From: Coriobacteriales bacterium OH1046 | Lineage (GTDB): Bacteria > Actinomycetota > Coriobacteriia > Coriobacteriales > Atopobiaceae | Direction: 5' to 3' | Length of the DNA: 64,000 nt | Assembly (NCBI GenBank): GCA_004010535.1 | Contig: RQYE01000002.1 | Location: 186,001-250,000 of the forward strand | Part shown: positions 59,223 to 64,000 of the stretch, piece after piece | How positions within the stretch are numbered: position 1 is the stretch's first letter | Layout: every line of letters starts with the position of its first letter | Program-made: the position numbers and the translations under genes | The notes under the pieces: generated by a model | The model's database searches: none | The model's input: the letters and a program-made list of their open reading frames with translations, nothing else | Told to the model about the DNA's origin: nothing

Positions 59223-60755
59223 CTATGCGAGTCCCGGGCCGTAAGTCCTCACGGCGTCGTTGAAGATATCGCCGTCGGCGCGGCTGGGCACGAAAAGGTC
59301 GCCCTCATGCTGGCGCGTCTCGTCTCCCTTGGCGAGCAGGCACACGAGCGCCGGGCGTCCGCAGGCATAGGCCAGCTCCACGGCGCGGCCGATGGCCTCC
59401 TCGCGATCGGGGATGATCTCGTAGTCCACGCCTTCCGGGGTGTTCGCAGCCATCTCGGCGCAGATATCGGCGACATCCTCGTGGGCGGGGTCCTCCTCGG
59501 TATAGACGAGAAGGTCGCACCATGTGGCTGCTTCCTGCGGCAGCTCCACACGCCGCTCCAGGGCCTTGTCGCCGGGACAGCCGAATACGGCAGCTATCCA
59601 GAAGCCCGGGAACTCTTCCTTCATGGATGAGAAGAACCTCTGGTAGGAGAGCTTGTTGTGGGCATAGTCCACGATGGCGGTGATGCGGCGGTCGGGGGTG
59701 AAGAGGAGCTCCATGCGCCCCGGCACCCGCACGTAGAAGAAGCGCTCGATGATGCGCTCGCGGGCGATGCCGACCGCCTCGCAGATGGCGATGGCGGCGA
59801 GTGCGTTCTCGATGTTGAAGAGTCCCGGCATGGGGATGGTCACACGCCCTTCCCAGCTGGGCGTGTGCGCCATGAACCCCACGAGGCCGAACTCGTGGAT
59901 GATATCGGAGGCCCATATGTCGGCGGTGTCGCTCTTGGCTGAGAAGGTCAGGACGCGCTCGCAGCGCCGGGCCCGGTCGAGGATGATGCCGGCATGGTCG
60001 CAGTCGAGGTTGACCACGGCCGTGCGGGTTTGGTCGAAGATCCTGAGCTTGCTCTCGAAATAATCCCCGAAATCCGGGTGCTCGATGGCCGAGATGTGGT
60101 CGCGGCCGATGTTCAGGAAGCAGCCCACGTCGATGCCGAGGCCGACCACCCGACCGTACTTGAGACCCTGGCTCGAGACCTCCATGATCATGTGGTCGAG
60201 GCCGGAGTCGGCGGCGTTGGCGAGGTGGCGCCATAGGTCGGGTGCCTCGGGCGTGGTGTTGCGGCTCTCGAAACCCTCGACGCCATCGAAGGTCTCGATG
60301 GAGCCCATGATGCCCGCATGCTCGTAGGCCTCGTCGCCATCGAGAATGGAGCGCAGCATATAGGCCACGGTGGACTTGCCCTTGGTGCCCGTGATGCCGA
60401 GCACGTTGAGCCGCCGGTCGGGATGGCCCCAGCAGATGGGGGAGACCATGCCCATCGCGCGGCGCACGTCGGAGACGATGAGCGAGGGCGTGCCGGGTGC
60501 ACGTGCAGCGAGCTCGTCGGCGAGATCTGCTCCGCACAGGTAGGCGATGCAGCCCTTCTCGAGCGCGGTTTCGAGGAACTCTGCGCGGAACGCCCGCCCC
60601 TTGCAGATGAAGAGGTGGCTCGCGGCCGCCGCGCGCGAGTCGCAGTCGGCGCCCGTGATGGGTGCAGCAAGCGCATCGTGCGTGCAGCTGACCGTCCTGA
60701 CGAGGAGTTTCTCGGCGTCGAGCACGTCGATGACGTGTGAAAGCGTCGTTTCCAT
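59223..60755 (-). CDS. MurE-like Mur ligase (UDP-MurNAc-tripeptide synthetase)
   Basis: 510 residues. The ATP loop is GITGTKGKST, then NTTPEAPDL and the lysine region YFESKLRIFD (carbamylated in the family), with DYAHNK and a C-terminal domain. In MurE the DNPR-type motif selects diaminopimelate. Here the corresponding segment reads YTEEDPAHED, so the third residue added may be lysine, ornithine or another amino acid, or the enzyme may be a specialised paralogue. It stands alone between tadA and tRNA-Val, outside a dcw cluster. The start at 60755 is the first ATG; no strong ribosome-binding site is evident. Confidence 0.85.
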   Translation of the reverse strand: METTLSHVIDVLDAEKLLVRTVSCTHDALAAPITGADCDSRAAAASHLFICKGRAFRAEFLETALEKGCIAYLCGADLADELAARAPGTPSLIVSDVRRAMGMVSPICWGHPDRRLNVLGITGTKGKSTVAYMLRSILDGDEAYEHAGIMGSIETFDGVEGFESRNTTPEAPDLWRHLANAADSGLDHMIMEVSSQGLKYGRVVGLGIDVGCFLNIGRDHISAIEHPDFGDYFESKLRIFDQTRTAVVNLDCDHAGIILDRARRCERVLTFSAKSDTADIWASDIIHEFGLVGFMAHTPSWEGRVTIPMPGLFNIENALAAIAICEAVGIARERIIERFFYVRVPGRMELLFTPDRRITAIVDYAHNKLSYQRFFSSMKEEFPGFWIAAVFGCPGDKALERRVELPQEAATWCDLLVYTEEDPAHEDVADICAEMAANTPEGVDYEIIPDREEAIGRAVELAYACGRPALVCLLAKGDETRQHEGDLFVPSRADGDIFNDAVRTYGPGLA

Positions 60756-60819
60756 GGCTCCAGTATACCCCCATGCGCTCCTTGCTCCGGCGCTTCTGTG
60801 CTACACTTCCAAACTGCAC

Positions 60820-60894
60820 GGGCGATTGGCGCAGCGGGAGCGCAGGTGCCTTACAAGCACAAGGTCACAAGTTCGAATCTTGTATCGCCCACCA
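60820..60894 (+). tRNA. tRNA-Val (anticodon UAC)
   Basis: A 75-base cloverleaf: acceptor GGGCGAT/ATCGCCC, encoded ACCA, T-loop GTTCGAATC, anticodon TAC in the loop CTTACAA. Confidence 0.95.
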
Positions 60895-60905
60895 TGATCC
60901 CCTCA

Positions 60906-60929
60906 GGCTGCCGATCGGGCGGCCTTTTT
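60906..60929 (+). terminator. tRNA-Val terminator
   Basis: GGCTGCC pairs with GGGCGGCC around GATC (with mismatches) and is followed by TTTTT. Confidence 0.7.
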
Positions 60930-60973
60930 AACATCGCCCGCCTTGATGCGGCCCAAGTGCGGGGCCGATCTAT

Positions 60974-61031
60974 CTGCAGAGGCGCTTCCAGACGGAAACA
61001 GGCTCGTTTCCGTCTGGAAGCGCCTCTGCAG
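60974..61031. terminator. 26-bp perfect hairpin upstream of mfd
   Basis: Arms 60974-60999 and 61006-61031 are exactly complementary around AGGCTC. There is no U-tract. It lies 117 bases before mfd and may insulate that gene from the tRNA. Confidence 0.6.
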
Positions 61032-61148
61032 CGCTGCGCTCCGAGGGATGCGATCCCCGCTCCGCTACAATAGTCTCCATAAGGAAGACCGCATCACCCG
61101 CGAGCACGCTGCTCGCGGGCGTTACGTCATGAGAACAGGACCTTTCGC

Positions 61149-64000
61149 ATGATCATCAACCGCGTGGCCGACCAGCTCCTCGGCATACCCGAGCTCAGTC
61201 CCCTCATGCGTGCCTTGGACGCCGGCGAGGACGCGAGCCTGTCCATAGCCCAGAGCGCACGCCAGCTCATGCTCGCGGCGCTTTGGGCGAGAAACTCGCG
61301 CCCGACCGTCATGATCGTGTCGGGTGAGGAGGCGGCAGACCGTGCCGCGCGCGCCCTCGCGGCGTGGCTCGGCCCCCAGAACGTGAACCGCTTCCCCGAG
61401 CGCCGCGATCGCCCATGGTCGGAGGCCGAGCCGGATGATGCGGCGATCGCCGCACGCTGCCGGGCCCTCTCCCGCCTTGCTGCGGGCGAGGGCTGCGTCG
61501 TCGTCGCGAGCGCCCGTGCGCTCCTGCGCCGCGTCCCGCCGGTGGGCAGCGGCTACTTCGCAGGAAGCACCTTCGCGGTCGGCGACGAGGTTCCCTTCGA
61601 GGATATGGGAGCGCTGCTCGTGGGCATGGGGTACACCGATGCCGGCGCGGTCGATGCGCCCGGCAGCTTCCGCATCCACGGCGATGCGGTCGACGTCTTC
61701 CCCGCGCAGGCAAGCTCGCCGGTGCGCATCGAGTTCTTCGGAGACGAGATCGACCGCGTGCGCCGCATGGTCCCCTCCACCGGCCAGACCATCGGCGAGC
61801 TCCGGCAGGTCGAGATCGTGCCGTGCCGCGAGATGGCGTTCACCGACGAGACCGTCGCGCGGGCCACGCGCGTGCTCTACAACGCGGCCCAGGAATCGGC
61901 CGAGATCGCAGCCGATCTGGAGCTCATCGCCCAGCGTGCCGCCAATCCTGCGCTCGAGCGCTATCTTGCCGCCCTCTACGGCGCGACCGCCTCGCCTCTG
62001 GAGCACCTCTCCGCAAGCACGCTGGTCGTGCTCGCCGAGCCCCGCGCGCTGTTCGACGATTGCGCGCGTGCTTTCGAGGAGATCGAGGCCTCCGCCCGCG
62101 CGGCCCGCATCGATCCCGAAGGGCTCTATACCGCACCGCGCGAGCTCGACTTCGGGAGCAGGCAGCGCCTGTCGTTCTCCTCACTCATGCGCGCGGGCGT
62201 GGAGCTCACCGCCAAGATCGATGTGCGCCAGCCGAGCATCGCCGGCGCGGATACCAAGCTGTTGGGGCGCGTGCGCCAGCTCATCGCCGACCGCTGCGCC
62301 GTGCTCTTCGCCGTGCCCGACCGCTGCGCGCGCGAGGCCCTCGAGCTGCGCTTCTCCGATGAGAACATCCCTTTCATGGAGGCGCTGGGCGTGCATGGCG
62401 AGCACGGGGAGCTCGAGCCGGGCATGGTCACCTTCTTCGATGCCCCGGTTCCGGCGGGCATCGTGTTCCCCGAGGCGCGCCTCGCGGTCCTGTCGGTCTC
62501 CGATCTCGCTGCCCGCAGCGCCAAACGCCATCGTACGGGCAGGCGCGTCGATCCCACAAGCGTGACCTTCCCCTTCAAGCCCGGAGATTACGTGGTCCAT
62601 GCTACGCATGGTATCGCGCTCTTCGCCGACATCGTGCGTCAGGAGGTCGCAGGCCGCGAGCGCGACTACTTCCTGCTGGAGTACGCCGAGGGCGACAAGC
62701 TCTATGTGCCGCTCGAGCAGGTCGACCGTATCACACGCTATATCGGTCCCGATGGCAGCGCTCCGCGCCTCACGCGTCTCAACACCGCCGATTGGACGCG
62801 GGCTTCGGGCAAGGCGCGTGCAAGTGCGCAGAAGCTCGCATTCGACCTCGTGGACCTCTACACGCGCCGCTCGTCGGTCGCCGGCTATGCCTTCGCGCCC
62901 GACACGCGGGCGCAGGAGGAGATGGAGGCGAGCTTCGGCTACGATCTCACGCCCGATCAGCTATCCGCCTTGGCGGATATCAAGGTCGACATGGAGTCAG
63001 AACGCCCTATGGACCGTCTGCTCTGCGGAGATGTGGGCTTCGGCAAGACCGAGGTGGCCCTGCGTGCCGCCTTCAAGTGCTGCCAGGATTCCAAGCAGGT
63101 CATGGTGCTCTGCCCTACGACCATCCTCGCCGAGCAGCACTTCCAGACCTTCTTCGAGCGCTTCACGCCTTTCAGATTGCGCGTGGCCGTGCTCTCGCGC
63201 TTCGTCACGCCCGCCCGCCAGCGTGCTGCCCTCGCGGGTTTCGCCACGGGCGACATCGACGTGCTCATCGGCACGCACCGCCTGCTCTCCTCGGATGTCA
63301 ACCCCTACGATCTGGGTCTGGTCATCATCGATGAGGAGCAGCGTTTCGGCGTGGGCCACAAGGAGCAGCTCAAGAACATGCGCGAGCAGGTCGACGTGCT
63401 CACGCTCTCCGCGACGCCCATCCCGCGCACCATGCAGATGGCCGTCTCGGGCGTGCGCGACATGTCGCTCATCATGACGCCGCCGCCCGGGCGCCTTCCC
63501 GTGAAGGTCGTGGTGGGGGAGTACGATCCCGACATCGTATCCGCCGCCATCCGCGAGGAGCTGGCGCGCAAGGGCCAGGTCTACTACGTGTCCAACCGCG
63601 TGACCACCATCGACGAGGCGGTTGGGCGGGTGTTGGAGGCGGCGCCCGAGGCCCGTATCGGCGTGGCGCATGGCCAGATGAGCCCGCGCGAGGCCGAGGA
63701 TGTGATGATGCGCTTCCAAGGGCACGAGATCGACGTGCTCGTGGCCACGACCATCATCGAGAGCGGCATCGACAACCCCGTCACCAACACGCTCATCATC
63801 GAGGATGCGCAGCGTTTGGGCCTGGCGCAGCTCTACCAGCTCAAAGGCCGTGTGGGACGTGGGCACGAGCAGGCCTATGCCTATTTCATGTTCCCGCCCG
63901 AGCTGCCGCTCACGCCCGAGGCGATCGAGCGCCTGACCGCCATCAACGAGTACCAGGATCTGGGGAGCGGCATGCGCATCGCCCTGCGCGACCTCGAGAT
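61149..64000 (+). CDS. mfd: Transcription-repair coupling factor Mfd (3' end outside window)
   Basis: About 950 residues are visible. The order is a UvrB-like N-terminal part (to about 460), the CarD-like RNA polymerase interaction domain (KPGDYVVHATHGIALFADIV near 480), and the translocase with Walker A GDVGFGKTEVALRAAFK, DEEQ box IIDEEQRFGVGHKEQ and the SATPIPRTMQM motif. It removes stalled RNA polymerase and recruits UvrA. The N-terminal motor-like domain is degenerate, as in all Mfd proteins. The ATG at 61149 follows ACAGGA. The frame is open to the window edge. Confidence 0.96.
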   Translation, partial: MIINRVADQLLGIPELSPLMRALDAGEDASLSIAQSARQLMLAALWARNSRPTVMIVSGEEAADRAARALAAWLGPQNVNRFPERRDRPWSEAEPDDAAIAARCRALSRLAAGEGCVVVASARALLRRVPPVGSGYFAGSTFAVGDEVPFEDMGALLVGMGYTDAGAVDAPGSFRIHGDAVDVFPAQASSPVRIEFFGDEIDRVRRMVPSTGQTIGELRQVEIVPCREMAFTDETVARATRVLYNAAQESAEIAADLELIAQRAANPALERYLAALYGATASPLEHLSASTLVVLAEPRALFDDCARAFEEIEASARAARIDPEGLYTAPRELDFGSRQRLSFSSLMRAGVELTAKIDVRQPSIAGADTKLLGRVRQLIADRCAVLFAVPDRCAREALELRFSDENIPFMEALGVHGEHGELEPGMVTFFDAPVPAGIVFPEARLAVLSVSDLAARSAKRHRTGRRVDPTSVTFPFKPGDYVVHATHGIALFADIVRQEVAGRERDYFLLEYAEGDKLYVPLEQVDRITRYIGPDGSAPRLTRLNTADWTRASGKARASAQKLAFDLVDLYTRRSSVAGYAFAPDTRAQEEMEASFGYDLTPDQLSALADIKVDMESERPMDRLLCGDVGFGKTEVALRAAFKCCQDSKQVMVLCPTTILAEQHFQTFFERFTPFRLRVAVLSRFVTPARQRAALAGFATGDIDVLIGTHRLLSSDVNPYDLGLVIIDEEQRFGVGHKEQLKNMREQVDVLTLSATPIPRTMQMAVSGVRDMSLIMTPPPGRLPVKVVVGEYDPDIVSAAIREELARKGQVYYVSNRVTTIDEAVGRVLEAAPEARIGVAHGQMSPREAEDVMMRFQGHEIDVLVATTIIESGIDNPVTNTLIIEDAQRLGLAQLYQLKGRVGRGHEQAYAYFMFPPELPLTPEAIERLTAINEYQDLGSGMRIALRDLE

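Overview
The window is high-GC DNA with bacterial gene order, Shine-Dalgarno-led genes and little non-coding space. Gene content points to a gut-type anaerobic actinobacterium of the class Coriobacteriia, probably Collinsella or a close relative. The grounds are a pyruvate:ferredoxin oxidoreductase, a glycyl radical enzyme with its activase, an A-type flavoprotein, an Nramp-related magnesium transporter, GluQ-RS, an EF-G paralogue and a large sortase-anchored adhesin. The genus is an inference from content, not from a database match.

Layout. 1-6909: a sugar-catabolic locus (PTS EIIC, DeoR regulator, AlsE-like epimerase, glycyl radical eliminase, its activase, fructose-6-phosphate aldolase). 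6946-9237: an inverted pair of palindromic elements, then ftsE-ftsX. 9320-11501: a possible small RNA, a palindromic repeat array, tRNA-Ser, gluQ and an unknown gene. 11599-15326: nifJ with a hairpin leader. 15316-18017: a repeat-bounded island with an AAA/DUF234 ATPase and a RelB-PIN toxin-antitoxin pair. 18258-28411: a membrane polysaccharide deacetylase and a 2867-residue adhesin. 28450-33494: a 150-bp MITE, the EF-G paralogue, an A-type flavoprotein and a SIMPL lipoprotein. 33652-37736 (minus): hypB, a 1001-residue Fe-S/FAD oxidoreductase and hypA. 37956-40712: a cupin regulator divergent from an acyl-CoA synthetase. 41234-53472: the str operon plus rpsJ, a 3.1-kb accessory insert, then rplC to rplX. 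53593-57756: a non-coding element, the Mg transporter pair and lemA. 57914-64000: tRNA-Ser, tadA, a second copy of the non-coding element, a MurE-like ligase, tRNA-Val and the start of mfd.

How the genes work together. The first locus has the parts of a radical C-O lyase pathway. A PTS would import and phosphorylate a sugar, the glycyl radical enzyme would open it, and the aldolase would cleave the 1-deoxyketose phosphate. The extra epimerase suggests a substrate stereochemistry different from the anhydrohexitols described for E. coli PflD/YbiW. The ribosomal region is broken twice: after rpsJ, which has its own terminator, and after rplX, with rplE onward and tuf absent. The Nramp-type and MgtE-like genes form a likely two-gene magnesium operon.

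The least explained content is non-coding. Four intergenic arrays carry a 20-21 bp self-complementary unit beginning GAACATC. Two copies of a ~192-bp element have imperfect inverted ends. One 150-bp element has 31-bp perfect inverted ends. There are eight copies of a 29-bp palindromic REP, and several 21-27 bp near-perfect hairpins.
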